From Planctomycetota bacterium (GTDB lineage Bacteria; Planctomycetota; Phycisphaerae; Phycisphaerales; SM1A02), in NCBI GenBank assembly GCA_024226535.1, contig JAAELP010000049.1:1-32965 (forward strand): 32,965 nucleotides of DNA, given 5' to 3'. Positions within the stretch are counted from its first letter, which is position 1. The number at the start of each line of letters is the position of its first letter. This document shows, in pieces, positions 1-8,902 of this stretch. The translations under genes were made by a program, and so were the position numbers. The notes under the pieces were generated by a model. The model did not search any database, was not told the origin of the DNA, and saw only the letters and a program-made list of their open reading frames with translations.

Positions 1-131
1 TCGCGAAGATCGTGGAGCGCTGCTGCAAGCGTCACGGGCTCCAGTACAACGTCCACCGCACGTTCAGCAGCGGTGTCGCGTCGCACTTCCGCTGGCTGCG
101 GGAGATGGGACGACGCCCGCAGGTGGCGTGA
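1..131 (+). CDS. C-terminal fragment of a fatty acid desaturase-like protein (5' end outside window)
   Basis: Reading frame 3 is open from the left edge to a TGA at 129-131 and gives 42 residues. The composition looks like a genuine protein end, with segments such as KRHGLQYNVHRTF and SHFRWLREMGRRP. A C-terminal tail of this kind, an amphipathic 'C-x-x-H-G-L-x-Y-N' stretch followed by a basic 'HxRWLxxMG' segment, recalls membrane fatty acid (acyl-CoA) desaturases. None of the diagnostic His boxes lies inside the window, so the family call rests only on this resemblance. The gene converges on the metalloprotease gene, and the hairpin at 147-176 sits between them. Any other protein ending in a basic helix remains possible. 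Confidence 0.4.
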   Translation, partial: AKIVERCCKRHGLQYNVHRTFSSGVASHFRWLREMGRRPQVA

Positions 132-146
132 ACCCGCGAAAAAAAA

Positions 147-176
147 CGACCCCGGCGGTCAGTGCCGCCGGGGTCG
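147..176 (-). terminator. Rho-independent terminator between convergent genes
   Basis: A perfect 12-bp stem (147-158 pairing with 165-176) closes a 6-nt loop. On the minus strand it is followed by an 8-base U run (A run at 139-146 on the plus strand), so it is a classic intrinsic terminator for the metalloprotease gene ending at 200. In the plus direction the trailing sequence is only loosely T-rich, so it may also stop the desaturase-like gene, less efficiently. Confidence 0.85.
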
Positions 177-199
177 CGTTCATTTCCTGCTCGCCGTGA

Positions 200-2950
200 T
201 CACCGCGCGATCACGTACGCCGCGTCGAGGGCGTTGGTGACCCGGGTCTGCACGTCGGCGAGGTGCGCCGCGGTGTACGGATCCGGATTCTTCTCCTGCG
301 CCTGGGTAACCATCTTGTCGATGCGACGCAGCTCCTCGCGGGCGAGCGTCGAGATCGTCCGCAGGGCCGGGCTGGGGACGTCCGGCAGCAGGGCAAGATC
401 GACGAGACGACCCACGTGCTCGCGCTGGAGGTTCCGGCGGAAGCTGGAGATCATCGGCTTCGTCGCGGAGTAGCCGCCGCGTGAGGACTTCGCCATGCAC
501 TCTTGCCAGGCGGCGTCGGACACGGTCCGCACGACCTCGGCGACGGTGAGGACGTCATCGCCGCCACGGTACTCGTTGTCGTAGACGCGGCGCAGACGCG
601 ACGGGCTCATCACGAGCGTGATCGCCGTGGCCTGGATCCCGCCGACGACGTCGTGCACGTCGAAGCTGGGGTCATCCGTGATCGAGCCCCGCTCGGCCGG
701 ATCCCACCAGTACTCGCGGCCGAGGTGCCGCACCAGCTCGGGCGTGAGCCCGAACGCCTCGTCGTGGAACGTGTTGTCGATGATCAGCGTCAGCGCGCGG
801 CGCTGATCATCGGCCGCCACGTCCTCGATCGGCGCCCGGTTCCCCGGATCGCCCTTGAAGTCGTTGTTGATGTACGAACCACCGATCCACGGCGCGGAGA
901 TGAACACGGCCTGCATGTGCGTGCCGAGCAACGCGCCGAGCCGCTGGCGGGCGGCCTTCCACGACTCGCCCTCCTTCACCACGCTCTCGATGAGCTTCTC
1001 CCGCAGCTCCCGGGCGAGCCCGATACGCGACTCGGCGAAGTTGAGGTTGTTGGCACCGAGATCCCACGTCATGTTGCGCGGATCGCTGCCCACGGACATC
1101 GCGAGCTGGCTGACGTAGACGTGGTCGGGCTCGCTGACCTTCGCGAGCACCTCCTCGAGCTTGTCGGCCGGGCCGTAGCCGTACGCGATCGCCCAGCGGT
1201 CGTAGGGACCGACGGTCGGCGTGGCGTACGGTCCCTGCACCTCGCCCAGCTCGTGGTTGATGTTGGCGGCGCAGTAGTCCATGACCGAGGCGATGGTCGG
1301 ACCCGACTGGTCGGGTGAGTTGATCTCCGCGAGCGTGCGGATCGTCGACGCGGCCATGTTGTGCTGGAGGCCGAGGCAGTGGCCGACCTCGTGGCAGGAG
1401 ATGTACCGGATCATCGGCCCGATGTACTCCTCCGGGAGCCCGTCGAGCAGGTCGCCGTCGCCCGTGGTGAGCACGCCGCCGAGCAGCGCCGCGTCCACGA
1501 GCGACACGTCGAGGGCGAGCATGTTGCCCATGCGGCACGCGGCGTTCGTCGGATCGTTGACGCCGTTCGTCCACGGATGATCGTGGCTGTGCAGCTCCTC
1601 GGTGACCGCGAGCTCGGCGGCGATCTCACGTCGCTTCATGAGCTGCATGCGCCGCGCCGGTGACGCCAGCCGCACCCGCGGATCCCAGTTCGGGTGATCG
1701 TCGAGGAACGCCAGGTCCTCGGCGCTGAAGCTCTGGGCCACGAGATCCTCGGAGAGGTTCTCGAGCATGCCCCGAAGCGCCCGCGTGAGCCCCTGGTGCC
1801 AGACGACGTCGGCGTCGAGGATCTCACCGGTGAGCGGGTTGGATCGGCTGGGGCCGATCGCGTAGCTCTGGTCGCTCGCGCTCCAGCGGAAGAAGTTGTA
1901 CCGGGCGTCCTCCGGGTCCTTGTCCATGTGGGCGCCGGTCACCGTGTCCTGCTGGTAGACCTCGACCGCGCCGACGATGCCGATCTCCTCGAACGCCTCG
2001 TTCCAGAGCTCGATGCCCTCACGCACGTAGCGCCGGAACTTGATCGGCGTCGTGTGCTCGATGTACCAGACGATCGGCTCCTTCGGCGGGCTCATCCGTA
2101 GCTTCGGGTCGGCCTTCTCGAGGTTCCACCGGATGATGTACCGGTCGGTGATGTCGTCGAACGCGCCGCGCGCGTAGTCCTGGTGCCAGTTGTAGAAGTA
2201 CCCGACACGCGGGTCGGCCTTGCGCGGCTTGTACCCGGGCGTGCCGCCGAGCATGCCGATCGAGTACGTCAGGCGGATGAGCTGGCCGTCGCTCCGCGGC
2301 GCCTCGTACTCGTAGATCACGTTCTCGGGGAACGCCTTGGTCTTGGTCAGGCTGATGAGCTGCGGGTTGAGACCGCCGAGCGACGGGCCGTACGCGCCCC
2401 AGACGGAGCGGCCGAAGAACTTGCCGGCCTGCCGCGTGGACAACGACCCGAGGTCGATGACGGGGCGCTTGCCCTTCATCGCGAGAATCGGCGTCGACAC
2501 GACGACGCGACCGGTGAACAGCCCCTTGACCGAGTCCTTTGCCTGTTGGTCGCCGTCGGTCCTCACGAGGAGGTTCGGGGCGATGAGGGCGAGCTGCTTG
2601 TTGATCTTGCGCCACTTCACGTAGTGCGTGGGACCCATCACCCCGGCCTCGGGGTCACCGCCGGAGACCGTGCACGCGATCATGAACAGCTTGTCGTAGT
2701 CCTTGGGGAGGACGGCGAGGAGCTTGCCGGTCTTCGTGTCCCGGTAGATGTCGAGGTACGGGGCGGCCCCGTCCATCGCCGAGTTCACGTGATCGAGCCC
2801 CTCCACGACCTTGTCGAAGGGCGGGTAGTCGGCCTTGGCGGCGGCCTTGCCGCCCGGAGCCGGTTGCGAGGGATTCCCCGCCAGCGCGGGGATCGTGGCG
2901 CCCGCCGCCAGGGCGAGCGAAGCGAGGACGATCGACGATGTCTTGAACAT
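200..2950 (-). CDS. Secreted zinc-dependent metalloprotease, metzincin type (DUF5117/DUF4953-like)
   Basis: This 916-residue protein begins with a clear signal peptide (basic MFKTSS start, Ala/Leu-rich core, cleavage near residue 25 after PALAG), so it is exported. The extended zinc motif HEVGHCLGLQH places zinc-binding His at 520, 524 and 530 and the catalytic Glu at 521. A downstream SVMDY segment matches the metzincin Met-turn. The length and the long N-terminal beta-rich region resemble the large 'zinc-dependent metalloprotease' family carrying DUF5117 and DUF4953 domains, common in Bacteroidetes and Planctomycetes. All catalytic residues are present, so it should be active. No partner gene is apparent. 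An AGGA about nine bases upstream is the only ribosome-site candidate. The substrate is unknown; extracellular protein degradation is an inference. Confidence 0.85.
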   Translation of the reverse strand: MFKTSSIVLASLALAAGATIPALAGNPSQPAPGGKAAAKADYPPFDKVVEGLDHVNSAMDGAAPYLDIYRDTKTGKLLAVLPKDYDKLFMIACTVSGGDPEAGVMGPTHYVKWRKINKQLALIAPNLLVRTDGDQQAKDSVKGLFTGRVVVSTPILAMKGKRPVIDLGSLSTRQAGKFFGRSVWGAYGPSLGGLNPQLISLTKTKAFPENVIYEYEAPRSDGQLIRLTYSIGMLGGTPGYKPRKADPRVGYFYNWHQDYARGAFDDITDRYIIRWNLEKADPKLRMSPPKEPIVWYIEHTTPIKFRRYVREGIELWNEAFEEIGIVGAVEVYQQDTVTGAHMDKDPEDARYNFFRWSASDQSYAIGPSRSNPLTGEILDADVVWHQGLTRALRGMLENLSEDLVAQSFSAEDLAFLDDHPNWDPRVRLASPARRMQLMKRREIAAELAVTEELHSHDHPWTNGVNDPTNAACRMGNMLALDVSLVDAALLGGVLTTGDGDLLDGLPEEYIGPMIRYISCHEVGHCLGLQHNMAASTIRTLAEINSPDQSGPTIASVMDYCAANINHELGEVQGPYATPTVGPYDRWAIAYGYGPADKLEEVLAKVSEPDHVYVSQLAMSVGSDPRNMTWDLGANNLNFAESRIGLARELREKLIESVVKEGESWKAARQRLGALLGTHMQAVFISAPWIGGSYINNDFKGDPGNRAPIEDVAADDQRRALTLIIDNTFHDEAFGLTPELVRHLGREYWWDPAERGSITDDPSFDVHDVVGGIQATAITLVMSPSRLRRVYDNEYRGGDDVLTVAEVVRTVSDAAWQECMAKSSRGGYSATKPMISSFRRNLQREHVGRLVDLALLPDVPSPALRTISTLAREELRRIDKMVTQAQEKNPDPYTAAHLADVQTRVTNALDAAYVIAR

Positions 2951-3048
2951 GCCAGCGGGTCCTATGCGAGGGTTGAGCCCGGCCGCGACGCGGCCCGGAC
3001 ACCACTGATACTGGGCTGGGGCGACCGGGATTCACGCACCCGAGAAAA

Positions 3049-3093
3049 TGGGGTCGGGTCTGACTACCTCGGCTGAAATCAGACCCGACCCCA
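3049..3093. repeat. Perfect 15-bp inverted repeat, REP-like or terminator hairpin
   Basis: TGGGGTCGGGTCTGA at 3049-3063 is repeated as its exact reverse complement at 3079-3093 with a 15-nt spacer. It lies between two same-direction minus-strand genes, about 80 bp past the stop of the 3171-5930 gene. It could therefore act as that gene's terminator, although no U run of useful length follows on the minus strand beyond four bases. The GGGTCxGGTCTGAC style resembles palindromes scattered through some bacterial genomes as REP elements. No second copy was noticed in this window. Confidence 0.6.
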
Positions 3094-3170
3094 ATGCCCG
3101 AGGCCTGACCACCGAAGATCTCCGGCGTCTGGTGGGCCGGCTGCCGGCGGAATCGACCGGCGCAAGGACG

Positions 3171-5930
3171 CTACGGCGTCCAGCTTGCGATCACGAGCAG
3201 GATGTCGGCGAAGTTCACCATCCCGTCGCCGTTGACGTCCGCCGGGCATCCGGGGCACGGTCCCCACGCACCGATGATCGCGAGGATGTCGCCGAAGTTC
3301 ACGACGCCGTCGCCGTTCACGTCGGCGGGGTTGCCGGGCACGGCAAGGCCGCCGGAGGCGACGGTCACGAGCCCGTTGCGGCCGCCGATGATCATCTCCC
3401 ACGACCCGTCACCGCTGATGTCGGGGATCGCGCGGATGCCGTCGATGGGCGTGCCGTAGTCGAACGAGTGCAGCACGCCGCCGGTCACGCCGTCGATGAA
3501 GTACGCGCGGTTGTTGCTGAACAGCGTGCCGAGCACGACGTCGTTGGTGGCGTCGCCGGTGATGTCGGGGATCCGCGCGACCGCGGCGGGCTTGTCGACG
3601 AGCGCCGTCGTCCACTCCGTCGATCCGGTGCGGGTTCCGATCATGCGGGCGTAGGTGCTGAAGTGCGAACCGAGGACCTCGACGTGTCCGTCGTCGTCGA
3701 TGTCGTCGAACACCTCCAGACGCGTGGTCGTGCCGAGCAGGTCGAAGGTGTACTCCTGGGTCCCGGTGACCGCGTTGAGCCCGTACACGTTGCCGGAGAA
3801 GTCCGCGATGACCACGTCGCTGACGCCGTCGGACGTGATGTCGCCGGCCTGCGCGAGCGCCCACACCGAGCTGCTGGCCACCAGGAACGTCCACTCGAGG
3901 CCCCCGTCGGTGCCGTCGAGCCCGACGGCGCGGCCCTGCGTCTCGCTCTCGTTGGATGCGCCGGCCAGCACGTCGGGCAGACCGTCGCCGGTGAAATCCT
4001 CGATGCCGATCACTGAGAAGACCGGCCCGTTGAGGGGGCGGTTCCAGATCAGCACGCCGCTCAGCCCGTTGAGGCAGAAGGCGCGCTTGGGGCCGGTGTC
4101 GGTCGAATCGTCGCCGGCGCAAGCGAGCACGTCGATCGTGCCGTCTCCGTTGTAGTCGTAGGTTCCGTCCACCTGGTAGACCCAGCCGCCGTCGCCCCAG
4201 ACGTTCGTATTGAACGTCCAGATCTCGTCGCCGGTCGCGCCGGAGATCGCGCGGACGAGCTTGCCGCCCCACGCGGCACCGACGACCACGTCGTGCTCGC
4301 CGTCCTCGTCGATGTCGGGCACGATCTGGATCGCGTGCTGCTGGTAGACCGATCCGCCGGGGATCTCATGCTCCCAGAGCACGTCGCCGGTGCCGGACGC
4401 GTTGCCGTTGAAGCAACGCACGAAATCGTCCTCGGAGCAGATGATGACGTCGGCGATGCCGTCGCCGCTGACGTCGGGGATCCACTCGAACGCCTTCGGT
4501 GTGTTGTCGAAGCTCGTGTCGATCGTGTACGTCCAGAGCACGTCGCCCATGGGGTACGGGATGTCGAGCCCGCTGCCGCCAAGGGACACCGGCGTGATCG
4601 CGTCGGCGGGCCCGCTGCTGTGCACGTCCAGCGTGGCCGCGTACGGCGTGGCCGCGACGGGGTTGAACCACACGCCGACCTGTGCCGTTTCGAGCGGGGC
4701 GAGATCGAACGGCACGGCAAGCCCCGGCTCCACGTAGAAGCGGGGATCGGCGACGACGAGGTCGTCGATCGTCAGCACCTCGTTGCCGTGGTTGGCGACC
4801 TCCATGAACCAGCGGGTGTGCGCGTTCTTGCGAACCGAGCCGTAGGCATGGGTGTCGTCGAGGATGTCGATCGTCGCTTCGGCGAAGACGGCGTGGCCGG
4901 TCAGGTCGAGATCCTCCGCGGGATGCACGGGATCGTCGGAGGCGATCGTCGCCGTCGCGTCGAGCGGGCCGAACGTGGTCGGCGCGAAGACGATCGGAAT
5001 CTGCACGTTGCCGCCCATGGGCACGGTGATCGGGAAGCTCGCCGAGCTGAAGAGATCCGCCGGCGGGGTGAACGTGACACCGCTGATCTCCAGGGGCGCG
5101 TCGCCGGTGTTGAACACCGTGACATTCCACGTCGGCGCCTGGCCGATGGAGACGAGCCCGTAATCGTGCGTGCTCACCGGCACCGAGATCTCCGGCGTGC
5201 CGGCGCCGGACAGATCCACCTTGTAGAGGAAGTCCACGCCGCCGGCGCCGTTGTCGCAGTACCACAGGTGCGTGCCGTCCCAGACGACGCCCGCGGGATC
5301 GACGCCCTCGGAGGGGTGGCTCTCGAGCAGCGCCCCGGTGGAGGCGCTCACCTTGTAGAGCGTGTCGCCCCAGTAGTCGGCGACCCACAGGTCGCCGTTC
5401 TCCAGGCACAGGTCCCATGGCTGGTCGTCCGGCGCCTGGAAGTCGCGCAGCACGGTGCCCGCGCCGTCGATCTTGAAGAGGTGCGCCGGATCCTCGTAGT
5501 ACCGCGCGACCCACAGGTCGCCGGCGTCGTAGGTGATGCCCGAGACGTAGTGCGCCGGCAGGTCGACCTGATCGAGCAGCGTGCCATCCCAGTCGAGCTT
5601 CATCGCGATCGCCGGGGTGGAGCTGCTGCCGGGATGATCGGTCGTCCAGAGGTTCTGCCCATCGTAGGTCAGGCCGTAGGCGTCCTCGTGCGGGCCGGTG
5701 AACAACAGCGACGAAGCGCCGGTGCTCGGATTGATCTGGTAGACGCGCCCCCCGTCGGGCCCGTAGATGCCGCAGTAGAGCCACGTGCCGTCGTACGCGA
5801 GACCGGACGCGCCCTCGGGAACGTCGTACGTCGCGACGATCGTCCACTGGCCGCCGGCAAGCGCGGCGGATCCGCCGCCGAGCGCGGCCGTGAGGGAGAG
5901 CAGACACGGGATCGAACGGCAGCGTGACAT
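3171..5930 (-). CDS. Secreted beta-propeller / FG-GAP repeat protein with C-terminal dockerin-like repeats
   Basis: This 919-residue protein starts with a signal peptide (MSRCRSIP, hydrophobic core, cleavage near ALAGG). Residues about 30-250 form repeated 'YDGTWLYCG/LTYDGQNLWT' strands like an NHL/SMP-30-type propeller. A middle section (about 255-460) has 'ISVPVSTHDYGLVSIG' and 'NTGDAPLEISGV' motifs typical of ASH/choice-of-anchor D domains, apparently in two copies. Eight FG-GAP-like calcium motifs (for example DVSGDGIADV, DYNGDGTIDV, DISGDGSWEM) follow at about 470-860. Two EF-hand/dockerin-like units end the protein. AAGGAGG at 5937-5943, six bases before the ATG, fixes the start. The role is probably cell-surface or matrix attachment. 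The Asp-rich loops suggest calcium dependence. Specific ligands are unknown. Confidence 0.85.
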   Translation of the reverse strand: MSRCRSIPCLLSLTAALGGGSAALAGGQWTIVATYDVPEGASGLAYDGTWLYCGIYGPDGGRVYQINPSTGASSLLFTGPHEDAYGLTYDGQNLWTTDHPGSSSTPAIAMKLDWDGTLLDQVDLPAHYVSGITYDAGDLWVARYYEDPAHLFKIDGAGTVLRDFQAPDDQPWDLCLENGDLWVADYWGDTLYKVSASTGALLESHPSEGVDPAGVVWDGTHLWYCDNGAGGVDFLYKVDLSGAGTPEISVPVSTHDYGLVSIGQAPTWNVTVFNTGDAPLEISGVTFTPPADLFSSASFPITVPMGGNVQIPIVFAPTTFGPLDATATIASDDPVHPAEDLDLTGHAVFAEATIDILDDTHAYGSVRKNAHTRWFMEVANHGNEVLTIDDLVVADPRFYVEPGLAVPFDLAPLETAQVGVWFNPVAATPYAATLDVHSSGPADAITPVSLGGSGLDIPYPMGDVLWTYTIDTSFDNTPKAFEWIPDVSGDGIADVIICSEDDFVRCFNGNASGTGDVLWEHEIPGGSVYQQHAIQIVPDIDEDGEHDVVVGAAWGGKLVRAISGATGDEIWTFNTNVWGDGGWVYQVDGTYDYNGDGTIDVLACAGDDSTDTGPKRAFCLNGLSGVLIWNRPLNGPVFSVIGIEDFTGDGLPDVLAGASNESETQGRAVGLDGTDGGLEWTFLVASSSVWALAQAGDITSDGVSDVVIADFSGNVYGLNAVTGTQEYTFDLLGTTTRLEVFDDIDDDGHVEVLGSHFSTYARMIGTRTGSTEWTTALVDKPAAVARIPDITGDATNDVVLGTLFSNNRAYFIDGVTGGVLHSFDYGTPIDGIRAIPDISGDGSWEMIIGGRNGLVTVASGGLAVPGNPADVNGDGVVNFGDILAIIGAWGPCPGCPADVNGDGMVNFADILLVIASWTP
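3174..3329 (-). repeat. Tandem dockerin/EF-hand coding repeat, 84-bp period
   Basis: Two DNA copies of an imperfect repeat, best seen from 3201 and from 3285, are offset by 84 bp. They encode ADVNGDGVVNFGDILAIIGAWG and ADVNGDGMVNFADILLVIASWT-type units of 28 residues. Each has a DxNxDGxxNxxD calcium loop. The pair ends the secreted protein and resembles type I dockerin duplicates used as C-terminal modules in Planctomycetota. Confidence 0.8.
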
Positions 5931-6253
5931 CTTCAGCCTCCTTCGGAACGGCCTTGCGGATCCGATCCCCGATTGTATCGTTGACCCCCGTGCATCGAAT
6001 ACGGCGACTTCGATGAAACGCGGGGAATGGCCCTTGCGGTCGCGTCACGGGGTGCGCCGACCCCTCTCGGCGTAGAACTGGACCACCACCGCCGCGGGGC
6101 GGCTCGCAAGACATCAGCGCGCATCGATAGCGCCTCACCGCGGCCCGCCCGCCACCGGGAGTTTGACTCTCGCGCGCGAATCGAGCCGATACTGAGGGAA
6201 TTCCCCCGGTCGCCGGACGTGGAGGAGGAGCGGGAGACGCCAGGAGATCTTCG
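5931..6253. promoter_or_regulatory. Divergent intergenic region between secreted protein and histidine kinase genes
   Basis: These 323 bp separate two divergent genes. Near the minus gene there is a strong Shine-Dalgarno (5937-5943) and a TACAAT hexamer on the minus strand (5972-5977) that could be its -10 element, leaving a leader of about 35 nt. No convincing -35 was found. On the plus side an AGGAG (6242-6246) lies seven bases before the kinase ATG. The remaining stretch, about 6000-6230, has no gene I can support. Confidence 0.45.
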
Positions 6254-8380
6254 ATGGATTCCGGGATCGACCGGAGGCCCGGCCGCCGCACCAGATGGGC
6301 GATCGCTCTCCTGATCGTGCTCGGCACCATCATCTCGGTCGGGGTATCCGGCAGCATCCGCCTGCGGGAGCAGCGTCTCCTCGAGGCCGAGTTCTCGCGT
6401 CGTGCCCAGGAGCGCATTCTCGCCGTCGAGCGAGAGCTGACGACGGCGTTGGTCGTGATGGAGTCGCTGGCGGCATTCTGCGACTCCGCGCCGGCGGTCG
6501 ATCGCCGACACTTCCGTGAGTTCACGGCGCCGATCCTCGCCCGGCATCCGAACATCCAGGGCCTGGGTTTCGATCCGCGTATCAGCGCCGCCGACCGCAC
6601 GACCCACGAGCAAGGCACGCAGCGCGAGGGCTTCGACGGCTACTGCATCACCGAGCGAGCGCCGGACGGCACGCTCGTGCCCGCTGGAGATCGTGACGAG
6701 TACGTCGTCGTGCACTTCATCGAGCCGTTGCCGGGCAACGAGGCCGCGATCGGCTACGACATCGCCTCGGAACCAATGCGTCGGGAGGCGCTCGGGCGGG
6801 CCCGGGAGACAGGACAGCCCGCCGCCACGGGCCGCCTGACCCTTGTCCATGAGACCGGGGAGCAGTTCGGCGTGCTCATCTGCACTCCGGTCCGGAATCG
6901 GCGCGTCGCTGCGAACGGGCAAGGGAGCGGAGAGATCCACGGATATGTCGCGGGCGTCTTCCGCATCGGTGACGTCGTCGAGCACGCCTTGAGCCGGTTC
7001 CAGGCCATCGGCATCGACGTGGCCCTCACGGACGAGTCGGCCCCCGTGGACGAGCGGCTGATGCACGCCCACCACGCCGATGGAACGACGAATCCGGAGA
7101 TGCCCCCGAGCACTGATCTCGTCGAAGCGTCGTCGTTCGACATGGCGGGACGACGCTGGCAGCTCACGTGCGCGCCGACCGAAGCGCTGCTGGCCACCGG
7201 GCGGACGTGGCAGCCGGCCGCGGTGCTGATCGGCGGCGTGGTCGTGACCCTTCTGCTGAGCGGCTACCTGCTGCGGCTCACGCGACTGAACGGGCGGCTT
7301 CACCGCGAGATCGTCGAGCGCGTCGCATCCGAGTTTGCCCTGCGGGAGAGCGAGCAGCGGAATCGAACGCTCGTGGAGCATGCGCCGGAGGCGATCGTCG
7401 TGCTCGACGCCGAGACCGGCCGGATCGTGGACTTCAATCAACACGCCCTGGACCTCTTCGAGTCCCGGCCCGAAGAGCTGGTGCTCCTGGGGCCGGCGGA
7501 CATGAGCCCACCCCGACAACCGGATGGACAATCGTCCGAACGGCTGTTTCGAGAATGGATCGAGCGAACCCTCGCGGGTGAGACGCCCGTGTTCGAGTGG
7601 ATCCACCGCGACGCACGCGGTCGGGACATCCCCTGCGAGGTTCGTCTCGTACGCCTGTCCTCCTCGCAACGCCAGTTGATCCGTGGCAGCATGACGGACA
7701 TCTCGGACCGAAAGCGCAACGAGCGGCGTCAGCGGCTGATGATGAGCGAGCTCGATCACCGCGTTAAGAACAACCTCGCGTCCGTGGTCTATCTCGCGGA
7801 TCAGACCTGCGCCACCAGCGAGAGTCTCGACGTGTTCCGCAAGACGTTCACCGGCCGCATCAAATCGCTCCTCCGCACCCACGAGGCGCTCGCGGAAGCG
7901 AGATGGGACGGCGTGCGTCTCGAGGAGGTCGTCCGGCTCACCCTCGAACCCTACACGGAGCACGGCCACCCGCGCGTCGAGATCCGTGGGCGACCGCTCC
8001 GGCTCGAAGCCAGGGCGTCCGGCCCGATCACGATGTCGCTGCACGAGTTGGTCACCAACGCCGTGAAGCACGGCGCGCTCTCCGAACCAGGCGGCCGCCT
8101 GGAGGTTGCCTGGGAGGCCCAGAAGGACGGGCGAGTGCGGCTGCTCTGGAGGGAGCGAGGCGGTCCGCCGGCCGATGCCCCCGCCGGCTCCGGGCTCGGC
8201 CTGTCGCTCATCGAGGGGTTCATCAAGCACGAGCTTCGCGGCGCCGTCGAGTTCGACTTCGCGCCCGAGGGGCTGACCTGCACGATGTACTTCCCGGCGG
8301 AGGACGACCACGACGGCACCGTCACCACGCGTCGATCCGGTGAACCTGCTAGGACTTCAGCATCGTCAGCAGCATCTTGA
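6254..8380 (+). CDS. Membrane CHASE-PAS sensor histidine kinase, HWE family
   Basis: This 708-residue kinase has a first membrane helix at about 15-35, an external CHASE-type sensor at about 70-290 (the NIQGLGFDPRIS and EGFDGYCITER segments are typical), and a second helix at about 320-340. A PAS domain at about 370-490 and a catalytic region follow. The phospho-acceptor is H502 in ELDHRVKNN. The ATPase N-box LHELVTNAVKHGAL carries the extra His, and LLWRERGGPP carries the W-x-E, together defining the HWE family. CHASE sensors bind small diffusible ligands; the ligand here is unknown. No response regulator is adjacent. The start is fixed by AGGAG seven bases upstream. The 3' end overlaps the convergent cupin gene by 32 bp. 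Confidence 0.9.
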   Translation: MDSGIDRRPGRRTRWAIALLIVLGTIISVGVSGSIRLREQRLLEAEFSRRAQERILAVERELTTALVVMESLAAFCDSAPAVDRRHFREFTAPILARHPNIQGLGFDPRISAADRTTHEQGTQREGFDGYCITERAPDGTLVPAGDRDEYVVVHFIEPLPGNEAAIGYDIASEPMRREALGRARETGQPAATGRLTLVHETGEQFGVLICTPVRNRRVAANGQGSGEIHGYVAGVFRIGDVVEHALSRFQAIGIDVALTDESAPVDERLMHAHHADGTTNPEMPPSTDLVEASSFDMAGRRWQLTCAPTEALLATGRTWQPAAVLIGGVVVTLLLSGYLLRLTRLNGRLHREIVERVASEFALRESEQRNRTLVEHAPEAIVVLDAETGRIVDFNQHALDLFESRPEELVLLGPADMSPPRQPDGQSSERLFREWIERTLAGETPVFEWIHRDARGRDIPCEVRLVRLSSSQRQLIRGSMTDISDRKRNERRQRLMMSELDHRVKNNLASVVYLADQTCATSESLDVFRKTFTGRIKSLLRTHEALAEARWDGVRLEEVVRLTLEPYTEHGHPRVEIRGRPLRLEARASGPITMSLHELVTNAVKHGALSEPGGRLEVAWEAQKDGRVRLLWRERGGPPADAPAGSGLGLSLIEGFIKHELRGAVEFDFAPEGLTCTMYFPAEDDHDGTVTTRRSGEPARTSASSAAS

Positions 8381-8666
8381 ACCGTCCGGGCGCCGCGACC
8401 GAGTGCGGCACGTTCGCGGGCATCAGCACGATCTCACCGTGGCCCGCGCGGCACGTCTCGCCCCCGACGACGAACTCCGCTTCGCCTTCGACGACCTGCA
8501 CCAGCGCGTCGAACGGCGCCGTGTGCTCGCTCAGCGCCTGGCCGGCGTCGAACGCGAAGAGCGTCACCGTCCCCCCGCCGGTCTTTACGAGCGTGCGGCT
8601 GACGACCGCGCCGTCTCCGTACTCGACGAGGCCGGCGAGGTTGAGCGTTTCGGCGGCATCGATCAC
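8349..8666 (-). CDS. Small single-domain cupin protein
   Basis: This is a 105-residue protein starting at a GTG whose bases overlap the ferredoxin stop codon (GTGA). That coupling argues for the start, because the frame stays open far upstream with no plausible protein sequence. The cupin core is visible: EHTAPFDALVQVVEGEAEFVVGG as the first motif with one metal-type His, and MPANVPHSV as the second. Such small cupins often bind a metal and act as isomerases, dioxygenases or ligand sensors. Here it is the third gene of the P450-ferredoxin operon, so a role in the same oxidation route or in sensing its substrate is inferred. The last 32 bp overlap the convergent kinase gene. Confidence 0.75.
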   Translation of the reverse strand: MIDAAETLNLAGLVEYGDGAVVSRTLVKTGGGTVTLFAFDAGQALSEHTAPFDALVQVVEGEAEFVVGGETCRAGHGEIVLMPANVPHSVAAPGRFKMLLTMLKS

Positions 8667-8899
8667 GGGAACACCTTCTTTCCGGACTCCGCGTCCTCCA
8701 GCACGATCGCGCACTGCGGGCACTGCTCGGCCGCCTCGAGAACGTTGGTCGCGGTATCGCCGTCGGCGTCGGCCACGACGGACTGCCCGCTGTCGTCGAG
8801 CGCGAACACGCCGGCCGCGAAGTGCACGCACAGCGTCGATCCCACGCACTTGTTGGGGTCGACGCGGATCCGGTAGCGACGAGCGGTCGTCGTCATCAT
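8663..8899 (-). CDS. Single-cluster ferredoxin, P450 electron donor type
   Basis: This 78-residue acidic ferredoxin has ligand Cys at 18, 24 and 60 and a CPxxAI ending (CPQCAI). The position that would hold the second Cys of a 4Fe-4S site is Ser21, giving C-x2-S-x2-C. Ferredoxins with a non-Cys residue here usually carry a 3Fe-4S cluster and are typically encoded beside bacterial cytochromes P450. This gene begins three bases after the P450 stop and overlaps the cupin start, so the three are co-transcribed. It should pass electrons to the upstream P450. No ferredoxin reductase gene is in the window. ATG at 8897-8899 or 8894-8896 could serve as start. Confidence 0.88.
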   Translation of the reverse strand: MMTTTARRYRIRVDPNKCVGSTLCVHFAAGVFALDDSGQSVVADADGDTATNVLEAAEQCPQCAIVLEDAESGKKVFP

Positions 8900-8902
8900 G
8901 GG

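Noticed and set aside
5933..8311. Long open frame on the minus strand opposite the CHASE kinase gene
   Set aside because: It is a shadow frame produced by high GC content. The translation is Arg/Pro/Ala-rich without recognisable domains, while the plus strand shows a complete kinase.
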